This document shows positions 39,586 through 48,914 of a stretch of 64,000 bases of DNA, in pieces (within the stretch, counting starts at the first letter, position 1; each line of letters opens with the position of its first letter). The notes under the pieces are model-generated. The model saw only the letters and a list, made by a program, of their open reading frames with translations. It had not been told where the DNA came from and made no database searches. The position numbers were made by a program, and so were the translations under genes. Source of the DNA: Rhizobiales bacterium 63-22 (GTDB lineage Bacteria > Pseudomonadota > Alphaproteobacteria > Rhizobiales > Rhizobiaceae); the NCBI GenBank assembly GCA_001898995.1, contig MKVZ01000004.1, forward strand, positions 765,601 through 829,600, written 5' to 3'.

Positions 39586-40929
39586 GTGAACCGACCGATC
39601 GTGGAAGGAAAAGCCGCGGCCGCGATCGAGCGGCTTATGCAGTTGCATCCCAAGGGTTTCGACCTTTCGCTGGACCGCATTCGCGGCCTGCTGGAGAAGC
39701 TCGGCAATCCGCATCTGAAACTGCCGCCGGTGATCCACATCGCCGGCACCAACGGCAAGGGTTCGGCCAGCGCCTTCTGCCGCGCGCTCCTGGAGGCTGG
39801 CGGATTCGGCGTGCATGTCCACACCTCGCCGCATCTGGTCAACTGGCATGAGCGCTACCGCCTCGCCGCCCCCGGCGGGGGAAAGCTCGTTTCCGACGAC
39901 GTGCTGACGGAAGCAATCGAGCGGGTGGATGCGGCCAATGGCGGCCGGCATATCACCGTGTTCGAGATATTGACCGCCGTGGCCTTCGTGCTCTTTTCCG
40001 AGCACCCGGCCGATGTCGTTGTGCTGGAGGTGGGGCTTGGCGGGCGCTTCGACGCCACCAATGTCATTCCCGATCCGGCCGTGTCGCTCATCATGCCGGT
40101 CTCGGTCGACCATCAGGCCTATCTCGGCGACCGCGTGGAGCTGATCGCCGCCGAAAAGGCCGGCATCATCAAGCAATCCTGCCCTGTGGCGGTCGGTTTC
40201 CAGCCCTTTGACGAAGCGCGCGACGTGATCCTTGCCACCGCCGAGCGTCTCGGCTGCCCGCTTTCGGTCTATGGGCAGGATTTCCTCGCCTATGAGGAAC
40301 ATGGCCGCATGGTGTTCCAGAACGAGGATGGGCTGATCGATTTGCCCTTGCCCCGCCTGCCGGGCCGGCACCAGATCGGCAATGCCGCCGCCGCCATCGA
40401 GGCGGTGACGATGGCGGGCTTCGTCATCCCCGACAAGGCGATCGAAAAGGCGCTGACCGTGGTGGACTGGCCGGCGCGCATGCAGCGGCTCACCCATGGC
40501 GCACTTGTCGATCTGGCGCCGGCGGCCTCGGAAATCTGGCTCGACGGCGGCCACAATCCCGGCGCGGGCGCGGTGATCGCCGAAGCCTTCGGCGATCTGG
40601 AGGAGTGCAGCTCGCGCCCGCTCTATCTCATCACCGGCATGATCAACACCAAGGACCCCGTCGGCTATTTCGAGGCCTTTGCCGGCATGGCGCGGCATGT
40701 GTTCACCGTGCCGATCCCGTCGAGCGACGCGGGCATTCCCAACGACGTGCTGGCGGCGGCGGCGGAAAAGGCCGGACTGTCGGCCGAGCCGGTGCATTCG
40801 GTTGCCAATGCGCTGAAACTGCTGCGCACCGTCTCCGCCCCCGACGACATGCCCCCGCGCATCCTGATCGGCGGCTCGCTCTATCTGGCGGGCGAGGTCC
40901 TGCGCGACAATGGCACGCCGCCGGCATGA
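39586..40929 (+). CDS. folC: Folylpolyglutamate synthase / dihydrofolate synthase
   Basis: A 447-residue Mur-ligase-type enzyme. HIAGTNGKGSASAF is the ATP loop, DRIRGLLEKLGNP and HTSPHLVNWHERYR the family N-terminal signatures, and WLDGGHNPGAG the C-terminal domain motif. It adds glutamate to dihydropteroate and folates. The start is GTG at 39586, 2 nt after accD. A bidirectional terminator follows. Confidence 0.96.
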   Translation: MNRPIVEGKAAAAIERLMQLHPKGFDLSLDRIRGLLEKLGNPHLKLPPVIHIAGTNGKGSASAFCRALLEAGGFGVHVHTSPHLVNWHERYRLAAPGGGKLVSDDVLTEAIERVDAANGGRHITVFEILTAVAFVLFSEHPADVVVLEVGLGGRFDATNVIPDPAVSLIMPVSVDHQAYLGDRVELIAAEKAGIIKQSCPVAVGFQPFDEARDVILATAERLGCPLSVYGQDFLAYEEHGRMVFQNEDGLIDLPLPRLPGRHQIGNAAAAIEAVTMAGFVIPDKAIEKALTVVDWPARMQRLTHGALVDLAPAASEIWLDGGHNPGAGAVIAEAFGDLEECSSRPLYLITGMINTKDPVGYFEAFAGMARHVFTVPIPSSDAGIPNDVLAAAAEKAGLSAEPVHSVANALKLLRTVSAPDDMPPRILIGGSLYLAGEVLRDNGTPPA

Positions 40930-40938
40930 TAAAATAAA

Positions 40939-40964
40939 AAAACCCGGCGCGAGGCCGGGTTTTT
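40939..40964. terminator. Bidirectional terminator between folC and trxA
   Basis: A-tract, stem AACCCGGC-GCGA-GGCCGGGTT, T-tract. It separates two convergent genes. Confidence 0.88.
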
Positions 40965-40983
40965 CATGCGATGTTTTCGCCGA

Positions 40984-41307
40984 TCAGGCGGCAGACGCCT
41001 TGATCCAGTCGGCGAGACGGCTCTTCGGAGCCGCGCCGACCATGTTGGCGGCGATCTCGCCGCCCTTGAACATCAGAAGCGTCGGGATGGAGCGCACACC
41101 GAACTGAGCGGCAAGTTCCGGGTTCTCATCGATATTGACCTTGGCGATCTTGACCTGACCGGCCATTTCCGTGGCGATCTCGTCCAGCGCCGGGGCGATC
41201 ATCTTGCACGGGCCGCACCATTCGGCCCAGAAATCGACGACGACCGGCTCGCTCGACTGGAGAACGTCCGACTGGAAATTGCTGTTATCGACCTTCACGG
41301 TGGCCAT
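40984..41307 (-). CDS. trxA: Thioredoxin
   Basis: A 107-residue thioredoxin with the active site WCGPC at residues 30-34, the buried Asp in VVDFWAEW, and the cis-Pro in [11 protein letters not shown]. It reduces disulfides in cytoplasmic proteins such as ribonucleotide reductase. AGAGGATAG lies before ATG. It is transcribed in the same direction as addB/addA, 117 nt downstream of addA. Confidence 0.97.
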   Translation of the reverse strand: MATVKVDNSNFQSDVLQSSEPVVVDFWAEWCGPCKMIAPALDEIATEMAGQVKIAKVNIDENPELAAQFGVRSIPTLLMFKGGEIAANMVGAAPKSRLADWIKASAA

Positions 41308-41424
41308 GGGTCTATCCTCTGTTGTTGGTGAAACGGGCTGGCGGAAGACTCACCCCCGTGTCATTCGGTCTTAACATGTGGCGCTTCGCGCGCCGTCCGT
41401 CAAGCGCCCGGTATTAACCTTTTG

Positions 41425-44400
41425 TCAAGACTTCTTCAACGCAGAAAGAGCCTCGTCCATCACGGCGGCCGGAATTTCCATCAGGAACGGGCCTTCGGTG
41501 AAAAGCAGCGCCGCCTCGACCGCCCGTCCGGGATAAAGCGGCCTCAGCAATTCGCGGTAAAGCGCAAGCTGGGCGCGATAGGCGAAGGGTACGGCGTCGA
41601 GCGTCCTCGGCGGCGGACGGTTGGTCTTGTAATCCACGATCACCACACGGTCGTCCGACATGCCGATGCGGTCGATCTGGCCCGACACGGCATGATCGCG
41701 GCCATCGAGCGCGATCGTACCCATGATCGCCACCTCGCCACGCGAGCCGGGCGCGAAAACCGCGGCGAAGCGCGGATCGCTCAGAATGGCGGCAACGCTT
41801 TCCCATGCCTTGCGGCGCTCGTCTTCCGGCCAGTCGGCGGCGATGCGGGCGAGATAACCCGTCGCACGTCCTTCCCGTTCGGCTGGCGGAAGGTCGGGCA
41901 GATATTGCAGCAGGGCATGGATCGCCGTGCCGCGCCGCAATGCAAAACTGGGGGCAAAACCGGGCGCATCCTCGCCGGCTTCCAGCACCGGCGACATGAC
42001 ATCGAGCGGCGGTTCCTCGTCCGCCTCGATCAGCGCCGATGCGCCGGAAGGCGCGAGCGGACGCGGCAGGCCCGCTTCGGGCGGCACGGGCTTGAGATAA
42101 TCCGCCGGCAAGGACGGCAGGGATGCGGCGCCGGCACGTTCACCGCCGGCGATCTCCATCGGCTTGCCTTCCGTGCTGCGATAGCGCCGCGCCGTGATGC
42201 CCTGAACCGGATGGGCGAAGCTTTCGGCTCGCGTTCTGAGCGCATCCTCCACCAGCCGATGCCATGTCTCGCCGTTCTCGCGCGATCCGCGATAGCCGCA
42301 GACGATCAGCCGGTCCTCGGCGCGCGTCATGCCGACATAGAGCAGGCGGCGATATTCCTCCTCGGCGCGGATTTTCAGTTCCTCCACCCGTGCCGCAGTG
42401 AAAGCCGTCTGCCACGCCGCGTTGGGCACCCACAGGAAGCCCTTCACCGGCAATCCGCTATGTTCGGGATCGAAGGGGATCAGCTTCGGCGCGCGGCTGC
42501 CTGTCCAGACCGCGCTGCCCGGATCGACCAGAAACACCACCGCGCCCTCCAGCCCCTTGGCGGCGTGGACGGTCATGATGCGCACCTCGTCGCGGCCCTG
42601 ATCCAGTTCGCGCTTGATCTCCGGCGCTGCCGCTTCCAGCGTTTCCAGAAAGGCTTGCAGACCGGGCAGACCGGCGCGCTCTGCGGAAAGCGCGTAATTC
42701 TGGAACTCGTCGATGATGTCGCCCGCTTCGGGTCCGAGCCGCGCCAGAAGCTTGCGCCGCGCGCCGTCGGCGCTGAGGATACGGGCATAGAACTCGAACA
42801 CCGGCATGGTGTCGGCCATGTTGCGCCAGCGGCTCAGAGTCTTGTGGACCTCGGCAAGGGCGGCATCGCCGCGCGAGGCGCGGTAGAGATGTTCGAACAG
42901 GGTCTCGCCGGAACCGCGCGGATGGGCGAGATCGAACAGGCGATCGTCGTCCCAGCCGAAAAGCGGGCTTTTCAGGAGGGCGGCGAGCGACAGATCGTCG
43001 GAGGGCTGCAATACGAAGCGGCCCAGCGCCATCAGATCCTGAATGGCGATATGGCCGGTGAGGCGCAGGCGGTCGGCGCCCGCCACCGGCACTTGCAGAT
43101 TCTTCAGCGCGCGCGACAGGGCCGGCATGAACTGGTCGCGCTTGCGCACCAGCACCATGATGTCGCGCGGGGCGATGCGCCGGTTCTGTCCGGGTATCGG
43201 CTCGCCCGTATCGAGCCAATGGCGGATGGTGGCCGCAATGGCATCGGCGAGCCGCACGGCAGGCGCGGCCAGATGATCGACAGGGGTGCGCCAGTCGTCC
43301 GGTTCCTCCACCGCAGCGGGCGTCAGCAGGTCCCAGATTTCCACCTCGCCCGGCGCGTCAGTACGGATGGCGGAATGGGTGGTCGCCCCGGCCAGCCCGC
43401 GATGCGCCTCCGGCCGCGCGAAGACCGTATCCACCGCCTGCAACACGTCCGGCGCGGAGCGGAAGGAGAAATTGAGGCGGACCCGCTCGAATTTCAGTTC
43501 CGCCTCGCCAGCCCGCAGGCTGACCGCCCGTCCCTGCGCCGCGAAATCCTCCGGCACCGCGCCCTGAAAGGAATAGATCGACTGCTTTTCGTCGCCGACC
43601 GCGAACAGCGTGCGCCGCACGTCGCGCTGGCCGAGGCCTGAGAAAAATTCCTCCGACAGCATGCGGATCACCCGCCACTGATCCGGGCTGGTGTCCTGCG
43701 CCTCATCGACCAGAATGTGGTCGATGCCGCGATCGAGCTTGTATTGCACCCACTGCCCGGCCCCGTTTCGCGCCAGAAGCGCTACCGTGCGGGTTATCAG
43801 ATCCTCGAAATCGAGCAGGCCGCGCCGGCGCTTCAAGTCCTGATAGCGTTGCAGGAGATTGTCGATCAGCGTCATCGCCGCCAGATTGAGCCGCACCAGC
43901 CGCAATTGCGTGATCCGGTCGAGCCCGGCCTCGACGCGCGCCGCCGCCGCGTCGAACCGTTCCTCGAAATCCGGCATCAGCTTCTTCACCGCCGCGGAAC
44001 CCAGATAGGAACCGGATTTCACCCCGCCGGCGCTCTTGAGGAAGGCAGCGCGCAGCACGGCCTGCCTGTCGGCCGGACCCGTCACCTTTTCGAAGCGTTT
44101 CAGTTGCAGCGCGAAATCCTGCGCGCGCGACGCGCCCTTCGGGATCGACAGGATCAGGTCCAGCCCGGCATCGGAAAATTCAGGCACCGGCCAGAGCGTC
44201 GCCAGAATATCCGCCTCGCTGTCATCCGGCGAAAAGCCGAAGGCGCGATGCAGAGCCTCGGCGCGCGCCTCCCCCACGCCCAGTTCGTCGATATAATGGC
44301 GCAGGCCATTGCGGCGGCTGACCGCCTCGTCCAGCAGCGCTTGCAGTCCCGCCTCGCCTGCCGCCTGCAAGACATCCGCGAAGGCCCCGGCCAGTTCGGC

Positions 44401-44928
44401 ATCGCCGCCGCCATGCGCCGTTTCCAGCAGGCCGCGCCGCGCCTCACCGACGAGAGCGGCCTGCATGAGATCGTCCATCATCTCGAAATGGCCGGCGATA
44501 TTCGCTTCCAGCGGGAACTGATGCAGGATCGCCTCGCAGAAGGCGTGGATGGTCTGGATTTTCAGGCCGCCCGGCGTCTCCAGCGCACGGGCGAACAGAC
44601 GCCGCGCGGCGGCAAGACGCGAGGCGCCGGGCCGGCGGCCTTCCAGCTTTTCCAGCCGCGCTGCCAATTCGTTATCCGGCAAAACAGCCCATTCCGAAAG
44701 CCGTGCGAAAACACGGTTCTGCATGACGGCGGCAGCGGCCTTGGTATAGGTGAGGCAGAGAATTTTCGACGGATCGGTGCCTTCGAGCAGCAGGCGGATG
44801 ACACGCTCGGTCAGCACATGGGTCTTGCCGGAACCTGCATTGGCCGACACCCATACGGACGCCTCGGGATCGGCCGCCGCACTCTGCGCACGCATCGTCT
44901 CAAGCGGGATATCAGGCGCCTTCTTCAT
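41425..44928 (-). CDS. addA: AddA, double-strand break repair helicase-nuclease
   Basis: A 1167-residue protein. The UvrD-like helicase part has Walker A VSANAGSGKTHVLTERV near residue 27, ILVDEAQDTSPDQWRV as motif II, and VMTVHAAKGLE-type motif V (IMTVHAAKGLEGAVVF). The C-terminal nuclease has VVIVDYKTNRPPP, with the Asp and Lys of the RecB-type site. With AddB it processes DNA ends for recombination, the alphaproteobacterial counterpart of RecBCD. The ATG at 44928 overlaps the addB stop as ATGA; the frame is open upstream to 45513 only inside addB. Confidence 0.95.
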   Translation of the reverse strand: MKKAPDIPLETMRAQSAAADPEASVWVSANAGSGKTHVLTERVIRLLLEGTDPSKILCLTYTKAAAAVMQNRVFARLSEWAVLPDNELAARLEKLEGRRPGASRLAAARRLFARALETPGGLKIQTIHAFCEAILHQFPLEANIAGHFEMMDDLMQAALVGEARRGLLETAHGGGDAELAGAFADVLQAAGEAGLQALLDEAVSRRNGLRHYIDELGVGEARAEALHRAFGFSPDDSEADILATLWPVPEFSDAGLDLILSIPKGASRAQDFALQLKRFEKVTGPADRQAVLRAAFLKSAGGVKSGSYLGSAAVKKLMPDFEERFDAAAARVEAGLDRITQLRLVRLNLAAMTLIDNLLQRYQDLKRRRGLLDFEDLITRTVALLARNGAGQWVQYKLDRGIDHILVDEAQDTSPDQWRVIRMLSEEFFSGLGQRDVRRTLFAVGDEKQSIYSFQGAVPEDFAAQGRAVSLRAGEAELKFERVRLNFSFRSAPDVLQAVDTVFARPEAHRGLAGATTHSAIRTDAPGEVEIWDLLTPAAVEEPDDWRTPVDHLAAPAVRLADAIAATIRHWLDTGEPIPGQNRRIAPRDIMVLVRKRDQFMPALSRALKNLQVPVAGADRLRLTGHIAIQDLMALGRFVLQPSDDLSLAALLKSPLFGWDDDRLFDLAHPRGSGETLFEHLYRASRGDAALAEVHKTLSRWRNMADTMPVFEFYARILSADGARRKLLARLGPEAGDIIDEFQNYALSAERAGLPGLQAFLETLEAAAPEIKRELDQGRDEVRIMTVHAAKGLEGAVVFLVDPGSAVWTGSRAPKLIPFDPEHSGLPVKGFLWVPNAAWQTAFTAARVEELKIRAEEEYRRLLYVGMTRAEDRLIVCGYRGSRENGETWHRLVEDALRTRAESFAHPVQGITARRYRSTEGKPMEIAGGERAGAASLPSLPADYLKPVPPEAGLPRPLAPSGASALIEADEEPPLDVMSPVLEAGEDAPGFAPSFALRRGTAIHALLQYLPDLPPAEREGRATGYLARIAADWPEDERRKAWESVAAILSDPRFAAVFAPGSRGEVAIMGTIALDGRDHAVSGQIDRIGMSDDRVVIVDYKTNRPPPRTLDAVPFAYRAQLALYRELLRPLYPGRAVEAALLFTEGPFLMEIPAAVMDEALSALKKS

Positions 44929-47900
44929 TCTCCATCCTCCCCGCCGGCATCGCCGCCTGCCGACCATTCCAGCACGCGGGCAAGATGATCGTAATCGCCG
45001 GTTAGGTCCGTCTCGCGGAAGGGCAGCGCCCGCGACAGATAGCCCTTTTCGGGTTTCCGATATTCGGCAAGGAGTTGCGCCAGACGCTGCCATGCTTCCT
45101 CGCCCAGCGCGGGCGCGGTCTTTTCCGACGGCGGACGGCCGATCTTCAGGATCGATTCCGGCCGTACCTCGCCGCCCGCCCGAAGCCGCACATAGGTGAG
45201 ATCGGACGCCTTGACCGCGCCCGGTTCCATAAAAGCGCCGCGCGCCAGAAGTGCCGCCTCCAGCGCCAGTTGCGGTGACAGAAGCACATGCGCCTGCCGG
45301 GGCGAAGGCGTGGAACCGGTCTTGTAGTCGATGATTTCGGCCGTGCCGTCGCGCATCAGGTCGATACGGTCGGCGCGGCCGGAAAGCGTGACGCCGAGGC
45401 TCTCCACTTCGCGCTTTTCCGACGAAATTTCGGCAAAGCGCGCCTGCACGCCATGCGCACGCTGGCGTTCCCAATCGAGGAATTGCGGCACGAGAGCGGT
45501 GAAGCGCGGCCACCAGACGGCCTCAATCTCTCGCGGCAAATCCATGGCGGCAAAGAGGATGCGGCCCAGTTCGATCAGTCGCGCGGCAGCATCCGGCGCG
45601 AGCGGATCGATACCATCTTGCGTGAAATGCCCCAGAATGTCGTGGAACAGCGTACCGCGTTCCGCCGCCGCCGGATCGCGGATCAGCGGCTCCAACGGGC
45701 GCAGCCGCAATATCTTCCGCGCGAAGATGGCATAGGGGTCGCGCCGCAGCGTTTCGATCTCCGTGACCGAGAAATGTTTCGGGCGCGCGGCGACCGGCGG
45801 CGCGGGTTCCGGCCTCCTGACGAAGGGCACATCCGCCGCGCGGTCGATCTCGCGCGACCAATACAGATAGCAGGCACCCCGCGCGCGCATCTCTCCCGTC
45901 ACCTCCCCGCCCAGCACGGTCTGAAGCCGTTGCAGCCAGCGCGACGGCACGGTCGGGGCGTTGTCGGAACGGGCGGAGCGCGTCAGCACAACATGATCCA
46001 TACCGAGCGCCATCTGGAAATCATGCGCGGCGAGGCCGGTGCGCCGCTCCGGCGGCTCAAGCGCGATCATGGCCTTCATCGGACGCGACATGAAGGGGTC
46101 GTTGCGGGTCTTGGCGGGCCATGTCCCCTCGTTCAGTCCACCGACCACCACTGTATCGACGGTTTGCAGGCGTGCTTCCAGCGCGCCCCAGATGAAGAGG
46201 CGTGGATGACCGCCCGGATGCGGCTTCACCGTCTCGTCCGCCATCAGTGCATCGAGGATGGCAGGCCATTCCGACGCCTCGAAATCGAGCCCGGATTCGC
46301 TGGCGACCAGCCCGCGCAGGAAGGCGGCGAATGCCTCACCGCGCTCGCCGGAATAGAAACCGGCGACGCTGCCCGTCTCGTCCCGCGCCAGATTTTCCAG
46401 CGCCTCGACCGTGGCACGGGCAATTTCCGCAACATTCGTTCGCCGGCTAACAGAAGCGAAGGCGGCAAGTGGTGCCAACGCCTGTGACAGGCTTTCGCAA
46501 AGCCCGCGCGCCGTTGCGATCCTCTCCGGCGTCGTCGTATCGTGCCATGCCGGCCGCCAGGATTGATCGGCGCTTTCCGCGAGCCGCCTGTCGAAGAAAG
46601 CCGGCAGGTCGAGCACCGAAGCGCGGCCCGTGCCACCGCGAAAGGCAACGAGTTCCAGCGTCTCCGCCGCGAGCCGCCGCTCGATACGCGGGCCGCCAAG
46701 CCGCAGCAGCGGATGTTTGACCAGCGCCAGCAGCGCCACCGGATCGCCCGGTGCGAACGCGGTCTCCACGGCAAGGCGCAGCAATGTCGCCTGTTCCACG
46801 TCGCGCAGATGCCGGCCGCCGGAATCGTCGGCCTCGATGCCGAAGCGCGCCAGTTCTCCTGCCACGCGGCGGGCGAGCGCGCGGTCCGCCGTCACCAGCG
46901 CCGCCGTCCTGCCCTCGCCCTCGATGGCGTCGCGCAGGACCAGCGCCACGGCGAGCGCCTCCTCGCGCTCGTTCGCCGCCTCGACAAGGTCGATGTTTTC
47001 CGCCGCCATGCGCAGGGCTTCCGGCCGCATATCCGGGTCGGAGGCGAGCGAACCCCATGCCTCGGTCGTCTCTGCCGGGCGCAGCGCCTCGCTCACCACT
47101 TTCTCGCGCAGGCGCGCAACCGGTCCCGAAACGCCGACATGTTCGACATCCCCGCGCAGGATTCCGATCGCCTGCAACAGTTTGAACAGGCCGTATTGCG
47201 GGTGGCCGAAGGTGGACGGATTGTCGTCCGTTTGCGCAAGCGTCCGCCAGGCCGCATCGTCCAGATCGCGGTCGAGGCCCGGCAGCACCACCGCCCCACG
47301 CGGCAACTGCGCGATGACGGAAATCAGTTCCGCCGTGGCGGGAATGGAACCGGTGGAGCCCGCGACAATGACGGGACCGGCAGGCGGATCGGCGCGAAGC
47401 CGCGCCGCCTCGCCCCGGATCAGCGCGTTGCGGTGTGCCGCCGGATTGGAAAGCCTGCGCTCCGCGAGAATTTCCGGCCAGACCCGCGTGACGATATCGA
47501 GGAAGCCGAGCGTTACCCGCCACCAGTCGGCGAGATCGTCGGGCGCTATATCGGCCAGCGCGCTCCACGCCGCGCCGTCCGTTTCCACCTGATCCATGAG
47601 GCCCGCCAGATCGCGGGCGAGCCAGATGGCGTCGGCGGTGGTGGCCGGAACGGAAACATCGTCGACGCCGAACAGCGCGCGCACATGGGCTGGCAGGGAT
47701 TCGCGCCATGGACGGATGAGGCGGGCCAGCAACAAGAGCCGTTCCGCGCCGCCGATGGGCGGGTCGAGATCGAATATCCCGGCGCTGCCGGCGGTGAAGA
47801 AGGCGGCGTCCTCGTCCACGTCGCCGAGCGGCCGGATATTCGGCAAAATGGCACTTTTAGCCGGATTCCGATCCACGAGAATGGAGCGCAGGGCACGAGC

Positions 47901-48068
47901 GGCGCGGCGCGTCGGCACATAGACGGTGGCGCTCGCCAGTGCCAGTGGATCCGCAGGATGGCCCGGAAAGCCCTCGATCAGCCGCCCGGTGAGAAGCGCC
48001 TCGGCGAAAGCAGGCAGAAAAGGTGTGCCGGGAGGAATGGAATAAAGGCGCGGCGGGCGAACGGCCAT
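44925..48068 (-). CDS. addB: AddB, double-strand break repair subunit
   Basis: A 1047-residue protein of the alphaproteobacterial AddB type. It begins with an inactivated helicase-like region (RLYSIPPGTPFLPAFAEALL) and ends with a nuclease domain containing AEIIDYKTGSTPSPRQ. It forms the heterodimer with AddA. The four Cys that hold an iron-sulphur cluster in Bacillus AddB are not visible around the nuclease domain. Its start lies 3 nt after the murU stop, so it is on the same mRNA as the cell-wall recycling genes. Confidence 0.93.
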   Translation of the reverse strand: MAVRPPRLYSIPPGTPFLPAFAEALLTGRLIEGFPGHPADPLALASATVYVPTRRAARALRSILVDRNPAKSAILPNIRPLGDVDEDAAFFTAGSAGIFDLDPPIGGAERLLLLARLIRPWRESLPAHVRALFGVDDVSVPATTADAIWLARDLAGLMDQVETDGAAWSALADIAPDDLADWWRVTLGFLDIVTRVWPEILAERRLSNPAAHRNALIRGEAARLRADPPAGPVIVAGSTGSIPATAELISVIAQLPRGAVVLPGLDRDLDDAAWRTLAQTDDNPSTFGHPQYGLFKLLQAIGILRGDVEHVGVSGPVARLREKVVSEALRPAETTEAWGSLASDPDMRPEALRMAAENIDLVEAANEREEALAVALVLRDAIEGEGRTAALVTADRALARRVAGELARFGIEADDSGGRHLRDVEQATLLRLAVETAFAPGDPVALLALVKHPLLRLGGPRIERRLAAETLELVAFRGGTGRASVLDLPAFFDRRLAESADQSWRPAWHDTTTPERIATARGLCESLSQALAPLAAFASVSRRTNVAEIARATVEALENLARDETGSVAGFYSGERGEAFAAFLRGLVASESGLDFEASEWPAILDALMADETVKPHPGGHPRLFIWGALEARLQTVDTVVVGGLNEGTWPAKTRNDPFMSRPMKAMIALEPPERRTGLAAHDFQMALGMDHVVLTRSARSDNAPTVPSRWLQRLQTVLGGEVTGEMRARGACYLYWSREIDRAADVPFVRRPEPAPPVAARPKHFSVTEIETLRRDPYAIFARKILRLRPLEPLIRDPAAAERGTLFHDILGHFTQDGIDPLAPDAAARLIELGRILFAAMDLPREIEAVWWPRFTALVPQFLDWERQRAHGVQARFAEISSEKREVESLGVTLSGRADRIDLMRDGTAEIIDYKTGSTPSPRQAHVLLSPQLALEAALLARGAFMEPGAVKASDLTYVRLRAGGEVRPESILKIGRPPSEKTAPALGEEAWQRLAQLLAEYRKPEKGYLSRALPFRETDLTGDYDHLARVLEWSAGGDAGGEDGE

Positions 48069-48071
48069 GGC

Positions 48072-48893
48072 TCAGGCCAGATCGTCGTGCGCCTTATCAG
48101 GCGCAATGTGACGATCTATCTGTTTGTTTGAGCATCGGATAGACCCGAAAACCGGTTCCCACTTTTCGGTCCGATGCTCCATCGCGGAAAGCGCGGCTTC
48201 CGCCTCCCCGATGGCTTCCGGTGTGCCGACCGTCAGCCAGTGGCCGATCATCGGCATACCGTAGAGGCGGCCTCCGGCGATGGCCGCGTCGAAATAGCGG
48301 TTAAGCGAGGAAACACCCGGCTCCGCACCCGCGAAGATGCGCGGATGCAGAATTGCCGCGCCCGCATAGACCACCGGCGTTCCCGGCATATCACGAGCGC
48401 GCGCGAGCCGGCCCTCGGCGTCGGCGACAAAATCCCCCCTGCCCTCGAAACCGGTCGCCTGATCGAACCGCGCCGTCATCAGAAGAACGTCCATGCAGGA
48501 CTCGTCCCACGTCGCGGCCAGCGCGTCGAGGTTCGGATGTGCCTCGTCGCCGACCCAGAACGTGTCGGCGTTGAGAAGGTAAAACGGTGCGGCGCCCAGT
48601 TGCGGCAGCGCCTTGACGACACCGCCGGCGGAATCCAGCAAGAGGTCGCGCTCATCGGAAATGACGATTTCCGGCTGCACACGCGCCGCCAGATGCGAAA
48701 TAAGTTGGTCGGCTAAATAATGCACATTGACCACGGTTTTGGGCGCGCCGGAACGGCCCAGAGCATCCAGCCCCCAGTCGATCAGCGGCTTGCCTGCAAC
48801 CTTCACCAGAGGCTTGGGCAGGGTTTCGGTGATCGGGCGCATCCGCTTGCCAAGCCCGGCGGCCAGCATCATCGCGGTTTCAGGCCTTTTCAT
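48072..48893 (-). CDS. murU: MurU-like sugar-phosphate nucleotidyltransferase with repeat-encoded tail
   Basis: A 273-residue nucleotidyltransferase. MMLAAGLGKRMRPIT is the GxGxR nucleotide loop, ETLPKPLVKVAGKPL the Lys-rich sugar-phosphate part, and LLNADTFW the metal-binding Asp. MurU makes UDP-MurNAc from MurNAc-1-phosphate in peptidoglycan recycling, and its partner AmgK is the next gene upstream (21 nt). The catalytic domain ends near residue 235. The last 36 residues (MEHRTEKWEPVFG onwards) are translated from a composite palindromic repeat and are unlikely to be functional. Similar proteins include glucose-1-phosphate transferases, but the AmgK context supports MurU. Confidence 0.87.
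   Translation of the reverse strand: MKRPETAMMLAAGLGKRMRPITETLPKPLVKVAGKPLIDWGLDALGRSGAPKTVVNVHYLADQLISHLAARVQPEIVISDERDLLLDSAGGVVKALPQLGAAPFYLLNADTFWVGDEAHPNLDALAATWDESCMDVLLMTARFDQATGFEGRGDFVADAEGRLARARDMPGTPVVYAGAAILHPRIFAGAEPGVSSLNRYFDAAIAGGRLYGMPMIGHWLTVGTPEAIGEAEAALSAMEHRTEKWEPVFGSIRCSNKQIDRHIAPDKAHDDLA
48079..48179. repeat. Composite palindromic repeat inside the 3-prime end of murU
   Basis: Two linked inverted repeats. First AGATCGTC-GTGCGCCTTATCAGGCGC-AATGT-GACGATCT type (48079-48117), then GAGCATCGGA ... CCGAAAACCGG ... CACTTTTCGG ... TCCGATGCTC (48130-48179). The same pair with the same 16-nt spacing lies at 59139-59237. Confidence 0.85.
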
Positions 48894-48914
48894 CGTGCTT
48901 CGCCCCTTCCTGGT

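Noticed and set aside
41422..43641. A 739-codon plus-strand frame opposite addA.
   Set aside because: Antisense to a protein with clear helicase and nuclease motifs; no motif in the frame itself.
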